From NCBI RefSeq assembly GCF_900143565.1, contig NZ_FREX01000006.1:63753-127752 (forward strand): a stretch of 64,000 bases of DNA, given 5' to 3'. Origin of the DNA: Pseudovibrio sp. Alg231-02 (GTDB lineage: Bacteria; Pseudomonadota; Alphaproteobacteria; Rhizobiales; Stappiaceae). The notes under the pieces are model-generated. The model searched no databases, was not told the origin of the DNA, and saw only the letters and a list, made by a program, of their open reading frames with translations. The stretch's first letter is position 1; each line of letters begins with the position of its first letter. Positions 29,456 through 37,374 of this stretch are shown one piece after another. The position numbers and the translations under genes are program-made.

Positions 29456-31261
29456 CTAGCTTACGTCAGCGCTGACGGAAACAAGGCTGGCATTCATCAA
29501 TCCTCGCAGGGAGTTACCAACATAGACAGCGTCTGCCGCCCGCAAATCATGCACAGTCAGATCCGTTTCCTCTGCATATCCATGTTCCAGCAAACCAGCG
29601 CGGAAAACTCCCGGCAATAACCCATGCGTAAGAGCAGGGGTGAGCAATTTGCCGTCCTTGCGGATAAACAGATTGGTGAAGCTGCCTTCAGTCAGATATC
29701 CTGCTTCATTGAGGAAAATGACCTCAGAACATCCATAGTTAGCAGCATACTCTGCGCGGGTTTGATCGTAAAATCCGCGCTGGCTGGTTTTATGGAACAG
29801 GAACCGGTCCTGTGAATGCACACGCTCGTCTGCAAGGCAGATCCGCCAGTCATCCCCGCTTGCTGCCGGCATTTCCTGCGCCGTCAGCATGAACTGTCCG
29901 TCTTCATAAAGATCAAGCCGAACCCGCATATCGCGATCAAACACTGCAGCATGGTCTGAAAGCACGCTCAACGCCTGATCCAGATTCCAGTTGAAACCGA
30001 AGTAAGACGCGCTGTCGGCCATCCGTTGCAGATGACGTTCCAGCAACGTGTAGCCTTCGTCAGGCGTCCAGCCCATAGTTTCAAACAGGGTGAAACGCTC
30101 TTCTGACGCCTTCAAGAAGTTCAGTTTCAGCAGACATTCATCATATTCTGGCGATGCACCGGAATCGAACACAACTCCCGAGCCTGTCCCCATTTCAGCA
30201 GCGCCGTCCTCGTCAATTACCAGAGTGCGGATCGCCACATTGAAGGTGAAATCACCATTGGGCTCAATCATTCCAATGGAGCCGGTGTAGATCCCACGCG
30301 GGCTCTTTTCCAGCTCATCAATGATCTCCATAGCCCAAAGCTTCGGTGCTCCGGTGATAGAACCACACGGAAACAGCTCTTCAATAATCTCGGGCAGTTC
30401 AGCTCCATCCACCAGCTCGCCAGTGGTGGTAGAGGTCATCTGGAACAGGCTACGGTATTGCTCAACCTCACAGTGAGACGGAACACAAACACTGCCTGCT
30501 TTGGTGATGCGAGAGAGGTCATTGCGCATCAGATCAAGGATCATAGTGTTCTCGGCGCGTGATTTCACATCACTTTGCAGCCAATCCCGTACACGCGCAT
30601 CTTCTTCGCTCGTGCGCCCACGCTGAGCTGTGCCCTTCATCGGGCGTGTCGTCAGTTGCTTGCCCTTGCGCTCCAAAAACAGTTCCGGAGAAATCGAGAG
30701 AACTTTCTGATCACCCAGATGCAAAAGGGCAGCATATCCAACCGGTTGCTGGAACAGCAGATTGTCAAACAAGGCAGCTGCGCTTCCAGTCTGCTCAAGC
30801 TCTGCACGCATAGTCAGGTTGATCTGGTAGATGTCACCTTGCGCCAGATGCTGCTGCGTTTTGGCAAAAGCGCTCTCATAGTCGCCTTTGCTCATGTCAA
30901 ACTGGTTGATGTGAATGGAAGGGGCGGCTTCATTGCCTGCAGCCTCAACCAACCATTGGGCTTCTTCATCTCGGGTCAAAAGCTGAGGCGCATCGTAGAC
31001 GCCGAACCAGGCAAGAGGCACATTGCCTGTGCCCTTAAAACGCTGCTTCAGCTTCTCTTCAAACGCAAAGCCAAATTCGTAGGAGAAGAAGCCTGCCAGA
31101 TGGTGGCCCGCTTTACGTTCTTGTTCCAGTTGCTGAAGAAACTGAGGGACCTCAGAGAGAGTTTGGCAGGTCAGCACGCGCTTTGGAGCTTGGAAGAGAC
31201 GCGCAGGCTCATGGCTAAGCCTGTCGACAAAAAGTACTGTTCCAAACGCAAACTGCGCCAT
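29456..31261 (-). CDS. pabBC: Aminodeoxychorismate synthase component I fused to 4-amino-4-deoxychorismate lyase
   Basis: A 601-residue fusion. Residues ~1-375 are a PabB-type chorismate-binding domain (GHHLAGFFSYEFGFAFEE, QGDIYQINLTMRAEL, RPMKGTAQRGRTSEEDARVRDWLQSDVKSRAENTMILDLMRNDLSRI, FPCGSITGAPKLWAMEIIDELE). Residues ~385-595 are a class IV PLP fold matching PabC (GYTLLERHLQRMADSASYFGF, EVIFLNEAGYLTEGSFTNLFI, GLLPGVFR). The protein makes 4-aminobenzoate for folate from chorismate together with a PabA glutaminase elsewhere. Lone gene, leftward, with no partner in the window. Confidence 0.93.
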   Translation of the reverse strand: MAQFAFGTVLFVDRLSHEPARLFQAPKRVLTCQTLSEVPQFLQQLEQERKAGHHLAGFFSYEFGFAFEEKLKQRFKGTGNVPLAWFGVYDAPQLLTRDEEAQWLVEAAGNEAAPSIHINQFDMSKGDYESAFAKTQQHLAQGDIYQINLTMRAELEQTGSAAALFDNLLFQQPVGYAALLHLGDQKVLSISPELFLERKGKQLTTRPMKGTAQRGRTSEEDARVRDWLQSDVKSRAENTMILDLMRNDLSRITKAGSVCVPSHCEVEQYRSLFQMTSTTTGELVDGAELPEIIEELFPCGSITGAPKLWAMEIIDELEKSPRGIYTGSIGMIEPNGDFTFNVAIRTLVIDEDGAAEMGTGSGVVFDSGASPEYDECLLKLNFLKASEERFTLFETMGWTPDEGYTLLERHLQRMADSASYFGFNWNLDQALSVLSDHAAVFDRDMRVRLDLYEDGQFMLTAQEMPAASGDDWRICLADERVHSQDRFLFHKTSQRGFYDQTRAEYAANYGCSEVIFLNEAGYLTEGSFTNLFIRKDGKLLTPALTHGLLPGVFRAGLLEHGYAEETDLTVHDLRAADAVYVGNSLRGLMNASLVSVSADVS

Positions 31262-31457
31262 ACCTGTCCATTCTTATTTGGGTTACCCTTATTAAGAATG
31301 CTCAATACCAGCCCGTCAGACCAAGGCAATCATAAAATTGTCTCCAAGTCCGTTTCTTGAGTAATTTTGCGTAAATTGTGATCAATTTCAGCCCAAAAAT
31401 CCGAAAATTCCCCTCAAGGCAGCCGTTTCAGAAGAGCAGCAGCGTCGCTCAAACGCA

Positions 31458-31483
31458 AAACGGGCCACCAAGGTGACCCGTTT
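31458..31483 (-). terminator. Terminator of the chemoreceptor gene
   Basis: AAACGGGCCACC and GGTGACCCGTTT form a 12-bp stem with one mismatch and a 2-base AA loop, 22 bases beyond the stop codon of the gene at 31505. Confidence 0.6.
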
Positions 31484-31504
31484 CATCAGAATTTGTAGCG
31501 CAGA

Positions 31505-32977
31505 TTAAGCAACGTCGTGGAAGAAGCGCTCTAGCGTATCGTGAACTTCATTGAGATCACCATCAACCTTATTGGCTTTCTCAGTCACTTCGAAGACGGA
31601 GCCTGTCGCCTCGTTCATGGCTTCACTCAAGCTGGCAATGCTCTGGGAAACTGCCATGGTGCCGTCAGCTGCAGCTGCGATATTAGCTGAGATCTCATTG
31701 GTCGCATCACCCTGCTGGGTTATTGCCTCTGCAATTGCACCAGTGTGGGCATTCACGTCATCCATGGTCAACGTGATGGAGCCAATTGCGTCCACAGCTT
31801 CCCGGGTTCTGCCCTGAATTGCGGACACCTGAGACGCGATCTCTTCAGTCGCTTTAGAGGTCTGGTTGGCCAGCTCTTTCACTTCTGCGGCTACAACTGC
31901 AAAGCCTTTGCCTGCTTCTCCGGCGCGGGCAGCTTCAATGGTGGCGTTTAGGGCCAGCAGATTGGTTTGTTCAGCAATCGCCTGAATGAGCGTAACCACT
32001 TCACCAATGCGGCTTGCAGCTTCTGCAAGGCTGCCAATGGTGTCGTTGGTCTCCTGCGCACCGCGGGTTGCAGCTTCAACCATGTCGTTGGCCTGCGCAA
32101 TCTGGCGTGCGATCTCGGAAATGGAGGAGGAAAGCTCTTCGGAAGCAGCAGAAACGGTCTGAACATTGCCAGATGCTGAATCAGAGGAAGAAACAACTTC
32201 AGTGGTATGACCAGAGCATTTATGCGTCGCGTTCTCCAGGCCTTTGGAAGCCGATACGATGCTATGCGTGTTTTGTGAAAGGCTCTTTAGCTGCCCATCC
32301 ACCACGTCACGCAGACCGGAAATGTGTTTTTCAAAGAATGCGATACGTTCGGATTGCTCTGCAATCTTCTGTTCGTTCTCCGCAACTTCAGCTGCAATCA
32401 CTGCGGCTTGAGCGGAAGCAGCATTGTCTGCCGCGTTAGAAGCTTCAGCATCGTCCTGACCGCTCAGGAAGGCCATCGTCACACCAGCAAGAAGAACCAG
32501 AATGATGAGGTTACCAGACATGGTGCTCTGATCACTCACGAGGACGTCAGGCAAAACGAACAGGCTACCAAGAAGATAAATTACGGAAATTGCAAGGAAA
32601 CTGCCAAGCGCGCCGCCATTGCGAGAAGAACCCAAAACAACCAGCGGGGCAAAGAACAGGATGTTGAAGTCCACTTGCCAGCCTTCTGCATATCCACCAA
32701 GAGCAGCAGCAATGCTTGCAACCGCAGCCAAAATGGCGAGGCAAATGCCAGAAGCTAGGTCAGCTGCACCGGATTCCTTGTCTTTCAGCCACAATGCGGT
32801 TGGAATAGCAGCAAGAAGGAAAGCTGATCCCGAAAGAATGCTCATTGTGCCGGTATCACCAGCCCAGCTCATCCCAAAGCTCAGGAGAGCAAGAACCCAA
32901 CCCAAGGCAATCGGCCAACTGGTTGAACCCGTGTCAGATTGGCCTACCTCTTCTTCAAATCCGACTGCAGCACTCAT
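31505..32977 (-). CDS. Methyl-accepting chemotaxis protein with multi-span membrane sensor
   Basis: A 490-residue receptor. ATG 32977 ([17 protein letters not shown]) is chosen as the start because of the GGGAAGA upstream; the longer frame is not protein-like. The N-terminal half carries about six hydrophobic segments between residues ~20 and 185, with no large periplasmic ligand-binding loop and no clear HAMP domain. From about 200 on there is a coiled-coil signalling domain; its hairpin tip is [40 protein letters not shown], the universal MCP contact site for CheA and CheW. The sensor would detect a membrane-related or intracellular cue. Stands alone, so the ligand is unknown. Confidence 0.93.
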   Translation of the reverse strand: MSAAVGFEEEVGQSDTGSTSWPIALGWVLALLSFGMSWAGDTGTMSILSGSAFLLAAIPTALWLKDKESGAADLASGICLAILAAVASIAAALGGYAEGWQVDFNILFFAPLVVLGSSRNGGALGSFLAISVIYLLGSLFVLPDVLVSDQSTMSGNLIILVLLAGVTMAFLSGQDDAEASNAADNAASAQAAVIAAEVAENEQKIAEQSERIAFFEKHISGLRDVVDGQLKSLSQNTHSIVSASKGLENATHKCSGHTTEVVSSSDSASGNVQTVSAASEELSSSISEIARQIAQANDMVEAATRGAQETNDTIGSLAEAASRIGEVVTLIQAIAEQTNLLALNATIEAARAGEAGKGFAVVAAEVKELANQTSKATEEIASQVSAIQGRTREAVDAIGSITLTMDDVNAHTGAIAEAITQQGDATNEISANIAAAADGTMAVSQSIASLSEAMNEATGSVFEVTEKANKVDGDLNEVHDTLERFFHDVA

Positions 32978-33309
32978 TTCAGGTCTTCCCTTAATTGTAT
33001 TGGTGCATGACACACCCAAATACATCCACCCAATTACTAAACGCATTCCGGATTTATAACTCTCTGATAACAAAGAGGAATGCGCACAACCTCAAGCAGC
33101 CAGACAGCACAATTGCAGCCGTAACCACTTGGTTGAATGAAAGAAATAATACGCACGAAAGGGCGAAATCACACAGCAATCGCCTCTAAAAGAGGCGGCC
33201 CTCAAAATTGAATTGCGTAAATTACTCCATTCAAATCTTAGTTGTAATTTGTATAAGATTTATGCTTAAGAGAAGCTTAATGGAGCGGAAGGGAAGTGTA
33301 AAAAGCAAA

Positions 33310-33337
33310 GAACACCGAAGCGTTCACTCCGGTGTTT
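33310..33337 (-). terminator. Terminator after the marR-like gene
   Basis: AACACCG and CGGTGTT form a stem with a 12-base loop; read leftwards it is followed by a T-rich stretch. It lies about 55 bases beyond the stop at 33393. The rest of 32978-33392 shows no gene. Confidence 0.65.
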
Positions 33338-33392
33338 CTGCGTTGAAAATAAACTGAAATCAATAAAAAAACTAAACCAGTAAAATTAAGTC

Positions 33393-33872
33393 TTAGGCTG
33401 GTTCGTTCTCTTCAACCTGTTCATCTTCCATTGGATCATCGTAGCAAAAGCGTGTGCAAGCAGAGCTTTCCACGTCATTCAGGATGAACTTGAGGAGAGA
33501 GGAGAGGTTGTCCAATTGGCTCTCATCGATGTCACCGAGCAGCGCATGAGCTGCTTTACGGCGCGCCTCAGCCACTTCAACGGCCTTACGCTTACCGCGA
33601 ACGGTGAGTTCTACCATAACTTCCCGGCCTCTGCGGCGAAGACGTCGGACCAACCAGTCTTTCTCAAGACGGTCAATCAGGCGCACGGTGGCGGAATGGC
33701 TTAAACGAACTTCTTTCGCAACTGTACCGATGGAGATGGCCGGAGAGCGTCGCATAATAAGAAGAGCCGCGACGGCACTTGTTGAAAGATCTCCGTAAGC
33801 ATCAACACTCGCATCTTCAAGTGCTGTACTTACCGCGGAAAGTTGGTCTGCAATATGATTGGTTCTCATCAT
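33393..33872 (-). CDS. MarR-family winged-helix regulator
   Basis: A 159-residue protein with the MarR core: STSAVAALLIMRRSPAISIGTVAKEVRLSHSATVRLIDRLEKDWLVRRLRRRGREVMVELTVRGKRKA at residues ~31-97, giving the recognition helix SHSATVRLIDRLE and an arginine-rich wing. The C-terminal tail is unusual, acidic with two cysteines (CTRFCYDD) and ends EDEQVEENEPA. These cysteines could sense oxidation, which would fit the msrA gene about 200 bases away on the same strand, but this link is an inference. Confidence 0.9.
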   Translation of the reverse strand: MMRTNHIADQLSAVSTALEDASVDAYGDLSTSAVAALLIMRRSPAISIGTVAKEVRLSHSATVRLIDRLEKDWLVRRLRRRGREVMVELTVRGKRKAVEVAEARRKAAHALLGDIDESQLDNLSSLLKFILNDVESSACTRFCYDDPMEDEQVEENEPA

Positions 33873-34080
33873 AAATTAAATCTCTAAAATACTGTCCTGA
33901 CGATTCTGACTTAGCGTCATTAGAGTTAATCCTAAAACTGCAATTTAACAAATGCAAGTTTAATAAAATTGAAAATAATAAGTATTTCGAAACCATGCAA
34001 CCTGCAAAATCAATAAAAACCGCCGATTTGGTCCCTGATTATTAGCAGGTTGCAATTATCCATAAATTATTTTTGATCAC

Positions 34081-34755
34081 CTATTGCTTAGGGGATTGGG
34101 GCGAAACCGGCAATGGGCAGGTCGCACCTGTGCCCGAAAGGCCACAGTATCCATCTGGATTCTTTGCCAAATATTGTTGGTGATATTCTTCAGCGTAATA
34201 GAATACGTCGAGCGGACCGATTTCCGTGGTAATCCCTGCGTTTTTGCCGATTTCCTTAAGGGCATCCTGATAAGACTTAGCTGTTTCTTTAGCCGTCTCA
34301 ATATCTGCCTCACTCGTCAAATAAAGTGCAGATCTATACTGTGTCCCCACATCGTTGCCCTGCCGCATTCCTTGCGTTGGGTCGTGACGCTCCCAAAATA
34401 CCTTCAAAAGTTGTTCCAGAGAAATTTCTTCTGGATTGTAGACCACTTTTACAATTTCGGTGTGACCGGTCTGACCAGTACACGTTTCGTGGTAGGTCGG
34501 ATTCTTTGTAGCGCCACCTGCAAAGCCTACAGCAGTTACATACACACCCGGCAGCTCCCAGAAGGCGCGTTCAGCACCCCAGTAACACCCCATGCCCACA
34601 TAGAGCTCTTTCATCCCTTCAGGATATGGCCCATTCAGATCATGACCATTTACGAAGTGCTTTCCAGGAGTCATGATTGGTGTATCCCGGCCTGGCAGCG
34701 CTGTACCTGTATCCGGCATTTTAAACTTGTTTGAGAGCATTCTGAGAAACGACAT
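34081..34755 (-). CDS. msrA: Peptide methionine (S)-S-oxide reductase
   Basis: A 224-residue cytosolic repair enzyme that reduces methionine-S-sulfoxide in proteins with thioredoxin. The catalytic motif [26 protein letters not shown] (Cys at about residue 56, Tyr in place of the usual Phe) is followed by [46 protein letters not shown] and the C-terminal [26 protein letters not shown] with further cysteines for recycling. ATG 34755 is preferred to the GTG six bases upstream. The N-terminal ~35 residues are an extension over shorter MsrA forms. Confidence 0.95.
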   Translation of the reverse strand: MSFLRMLSNKFKMPDTGTALPGRDTPIMTPGKHFVNGHDLNGPYPEGMKELYVGMGCYWGAERAFWELPGVYVTAVGFAGGATKNPTYHETCTGQTGHTEIVKVVYNPEEISLEQLLKVFWERHDPTQGMRQGNDVGTQYRSALYLTSEADIETAKETAKSYQDALKEIGKNAGITTEIGPLDVFYYAEEYHQQYLAKNPDGYCGLSGTGATCPLPVSPQSPKQ

Positions 34756-34781
34756 ATTCACTTACCTGTAAGAACTCTGCA

Positions 34782-35099
34782 TCACAGCAGGGTTGTGCTG
34801 ATGCGACGCCGCTTGTCGCCATACCATAGCATAATTAGTCCGAGAGGTCCGAATATAACCCACGGCGGCATCAGCAGCAGGCTTTGAATAATCGGATCCC
34901 AGAGAAGAGGGCTCACGTACCGCTGGATGGCCGCCTGGGATGCATTGAGCGTTTCTGGTGACAGATCAAACCAGATCAGTCCCAGCGGTGAAGAGGTCCA
35001 GCTGGAGGTCGCAATGCTCTTAGTGGCATCCACGACAAATGAGACCAGCGCTATGGCGACAAACCACACACCTATAAAACGCAGTAAAAATCCAACCAC
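34782..35099 (-). CDS. Small conserved-looking membrane protein, unknown function
   Basis: A 105-residue protein. Residues ~4-24 (LLRFIGVWFVAIALVSFVVDA) and ~74-92 (LLMPPWVIFGPLGLIMLWYG) are membrane spans, with a polar loop (ESLNASQAAIQRYVSPLLWDP-like) between and a basic tail DKRRR. Both the termini and loop suggest an inner-membrane protein. No family is recognised with confidence. It is on the same strand as msrA, whose start lies 26 bases downstream, so the two could be cotranscribed. Confidence 0.65.
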   Translation of the reverse strand: MVGFLLRFIGVWFVAIALVSFVVDATKSIATSSWTSSPLGLIWFDLSPETLNASQAAIQRYVSPLLWDPIIQSLLLMPPWVIFGPLGLIMLWYGDKRRRISTTLL

Positions 35100-35409
35100 G
35101 TGTCTGCTTCCTTTTTCTGTCAGCTATCTTTTAAACTCGCAATGAGCCTGCGTGTATCCACAGTACCTCATGCAATCTAAGGTGCAACCTATCAGAACAA
35201 GCATGCCAGACGCTCTTAAATTCCAGTCAAAACTGCGTAATGGATTGTGATTGGTTGCCCGTAGACAGGCAGAAAAATGCCTTTGTTTTCATTCTGGTTC
35301 CACAGAGTGGGGATACATGGCAAAAAAATCGAAAAGACCTCTTGCGCCCCCCAATAGTTTTGCATATACCCCCTCTCACGCCGCCGGGCATACCCGGTGA
35401 GCGGAATGC
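35100..35409. other. Intergenic region before tRNA-Ser, no gene seen
   Basis: About 310 bases between the small membrane protein and the tRNA. Possible ORFs here are short and run into the tRNA. I see no clear protein gene or strong hairpin; the tRNA promoter should be near the right end. Confidence 0.5.
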
Positions 35410-35499
35410 GGAGAGGTGGCCGAGTGGTCGAAGGCGCACGCCTGGAAAGTGTGTAGGCGGGGAACCGTCTCCAGGGTTCGAATCCCTGTCTCTCCGCCA
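35410..35499 (+). tRNA. tRNA-Ser (anticodon GGA)
   Basis: A 90-base cloverleaf with a class II long variable arm. The acceptor stem GGAGAGG pairs with TCTCTCC, the D-arm is GGCCGAGTGG-like, the anticodon loop reads CTGGAAA with GGA as anticodon, the T-arm has GGTTCGAATCC and CCA is encoded at the 3' end. The 3' end is the integration site of the element to the right and remains intact after integration. Confidence 0.95.
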
Positions 35500-35502
35500 T
35501 TA
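35481..35502. repeat. Left attachment site (attL), tRNA 3' end
   Basis: The last 19 bases of tRNA-Ser with CCA plus three bases beyond, ending CCATTA. An exact 22-base copy is found at 48017-48038. The integrase gene starts 72 bases to its right. Confidence 0.92.
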
Positions 35503-35573
35503 CCATTTCTTTTCCCTTACATCTCAGTTGTTTAGTAGATGTTTTGTCCAGCTCATTTGAGTTGGTTGGACAA

Positions 35574-36620
35574 TTATCTGTTCTCGTCTTGTGCTTTCAG
35601 GCTTCCAATTGCCTGAGTGGCTAAGCGCTGTTGATCAGCTGCCGCGGTATAGATTGTCAGCTCCTTCAAGCTTTGGTGTCCTGTCAGGGCTTTAATCACG
35701 TCTGCTGAACAACCTGCTTCTGCCAGTCTTCGTGCTGCTGCTTTGCGCAAACCATGGGGAGAGCAGTTACTCAGTCCTGCTTCTCTCGCCCTGTCTCTGA
35801 ACCAGTTTCCAAAGCCTGCCACTGAGAATGGTTTTCCAAACTCGGTGACAAGGAAGGTCATGTTCGTCTTTGGTGTTTGTGAAAGTGCTTGCTGGAGGGT
35901 GCTGTGCAGAGGAATCGAGAGTGCAGTTCCTGTTTTCTGCTGTGTGACCCGCAAGTTGCTTCCTGAAATATGCTGCCATCCCATGGTCACGACGTCAGAA
36001 CGCCTTTGTGCGGTGTAAAGAAGCAAAGTGAGAGCAAGGTATGCCTTGCTGCCTTCAGAGTGCTGTTTTGTGAACTGCTCTATTTCTTCCTCAGTCCAAC
36101 TATGAAAGCCTTCTGTCTTCTTCCTGAAGCCCTTCACTCCACGCGCTGGATTGTTGGCGATCATTCCCAGATCCATGGCAACGTCGAGCAGGATCTTCAG
36201 GAGAGATAGAACCCGATTTGCAGCTTGTGGCCTGTCTTCCATCTCTCCGAGTAGTTTCTTGATGTGTCTGCGTTCCAGGCGGCGTATAGGAAGCTTGCCA
36301 ATCCTTTCCCTGAGCTTTTCGATAACTCCTCGGTAGGTGTGCTTGGTGCTGTCTCGTAAACCGAGGAACTCAGGTGAACGATAGTAGGCAACGCAGAGAG
36401 CATCAAAGCTTCCTGGCTTCGTGCGCTCTGCTGCTATGTTGGCACTCTGTGTTTTCACCCCTTCCAGTGCGCCGTAATACTGGCGCATGAAATCGTCGCC
36501 ATAGGGTGTGCCTGTCAGATAGGTTGAGAACCCTGACTTGCGGAAACGGACACGGCGGGTGCCGTGCCTGTCTTTGTTCCAGCTGCAATATTGCGGCAAT
36601 CCGCTTCGGTTCCGTCTCAT
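35574..36620 (-). CDS. int: Tyrosine-type site-specific recombinase (phage integrase)
   Basis: A 348-residue integrase that would catalyse insertion into the adjacent tRNA-Ser. The N-terminal arm- and core-binding parts span ~1-170 and the catalytic domain follows with LYTAQRRSDVVTMGWQHI (catalytic Arg), then HGLRKAAARRLAEAGCSADVIKALTGHQSLKELTIYTAA, which holds the H-x-x-R, the GH motif and the Tyr nucleophile. The start ATG 36620 overlaps the stop of the small upstream ORF (ATGA), so they are translationally coupled; a TTG at 36635 is possible. The gene is directed towards attL, as is usual. Confidence 0.95.
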   Translation of the reverse strand: MRRNRSGLPQYCSWNKDRHGTRRVRFRKSGFSTYLTGTPYGDDFMRQYYGALEGVKTQSANIAAERTKPGSFDALCVAYYRSPEFLGLRDSTKHTYRGVIEKLRERIGKLPIRRLERRHIKKLLGEMEDRPQAANRVLSLLKILLDVAMDLGMIANNPARGVKGFRKKTEGFHSWTEEEIEQFTKQHSEGSKAYLALTLLLYTAQRRSDVVTMGWQHISGSNLRVTQQKTGTALSIPLHSTLQQALSQTPKTNMTFLVTEFGKPFSVAGFGNWFRDRAREAGLSNCSPHGLRKAAARRLAEAGCSADVIKALTGHQSLKELTIYTAAADQQRLATQAIGSLKAQDENR

Positions 36621-36805
36621 AGGAGGTCGTCCCAAGGATTAGGAGTATTGTCATTCACCTCTTGCTTGAGTGGCTCCATGACAATCTCTTGGGTTTCCGG
36701 TCGGATCGTGACGCGCAGCTGTTCGGGAGCAATACCAACCTTCTCAGCTGCCTTGTAAGCCCTAACAACATCAGCCTGTTTAAATGGAACTGTTTGCCGT
36801 GCCAT
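36617..36805 (-). CDS. Small protein coupled to the integrase (possible excisionase or accessory factor)
   Basis: A 62-residue ORF with AGGAG before its ATG and an ATGA overlap with int. The sequence is hydrophilic and begins with a helical segment (PFKQADVVRAYKAAEKVGIAPEQLRVTIRPETQEIVMEP). I cannot confirm a helix-turn-helix. Position just before the integrase suggests a recombination-direction factor, which is only a guess; a conserved integrase-linked small protein of unknown role is equally likely. Confidence 0.6.
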   Translation of the reverse strand: MARQTVPFKQADVVRAYKAAEKVGIAPEQLRVTIRPETQEIVMEPLKQEVNDNTPNPWDDLL

Positions 36806-36813
36806 GCCTGCTC

Positions 36814-37146
36814 CTATGCTGAGTAGCTGCTGAGGCGAGCGCGTACGCTTGGTTCTGCTGGGCCTGCTGCCAGCACTGCTGCACCAACTTTCAGATTGTC
36901 TGATGCAGTGGTGGTGAGACGTTTTTCAGCCTTATCCCAGTAAAGAGGCTCACCCTGTGCAACCTGCTCACTGTCGGATTTGGGAAGCTCAAATACCCCC
37001 TGCATGACAGTCTCTACTTCTTCACCAGAGGCCGCATTGGTTGCGACCACACCAAACAGAGAGCCGACTTGAAGACCTTCACCACTGGAAACGTCATGTG
37101 GTGCAGTCAATGTGATGGCAACGCCATCCTGAATGTAATTCCTCAT
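36814..37146 (-). CDS. Capsid cement-like protein, DUF2190 family
   Basis: A 110-residue protein rich in beta-strand with the typical DUF2190 pattern: MRNYIQDGVAITLTAPHDVSSGEGLQVGSLFGVVATNAASGEEVETVMQGVFELPK, then GEPLYWDKAEKRLTTTASDNLKVGAAVLAAG. The family includes decoration proteins that stabilise phage heads. ATG 37146 has GGAG before it; a TTG two codons upstream is less likely. It follows the gpW-like gene by 15 bases. Function is by family. Confidence 0.82.
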   Translation of the reverse strand: MRNYIQDGVAITLTAPHDVSSGEGLQVGSLFGVVATNAASGEEVETVMQGVFELPKSDSEQVAQGEPLYWDKAEKRLTTTASDNLKVGAAVLAAGPAEPSVRARLSSYSA

Positions 37147-37161
37147 GTGCAATCTCCGCGC

Positions 37162-37374
37162 CTAAGCGCCCTTGTTTGAAATAATGCGAACCCGACGAAC
37201 TGTGCGACCTTGGTTTGCTGCAATCTGCCTATTGAGATCTGCAAGGGCGACGGCCATCTCGCTGTCAGATTTATAGGTGACTTCATCGCGACCAAAGCGA
37301 ACGGTTTTGACACCCTTGGCTCTTGTCTTTTCCAGCTTGTCACGACGAGCAATCAGCTCTTCCAGGCTAGCCAT
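37162..37374 (-). CDS. Head-tail joining protein, gpW-like
   Basis: A 70-residue protein: MASLEELIARRDKLEKTRAKGVKTVRFGRDEVTYKSDSEMAVALADLNRQIAA, basic and mostly helical with a short beta-hairpin, close to lambda gpW in length and pattern. gpW closes the packaged head and makes the site where the tail connects. Its ATG overlaps the capsid gene stop (TGATG). Having a tail-attachment protein but no tail genes fits a satellite that borrows helper tails. Confidence 0.8.
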   Translation of the reverse strand: MASLEELIARRDKLEKTRAKGVKTVRFGRDEVTYKSDSEMAVALADLNRQIAANQGRTVRRVRIISNKGA

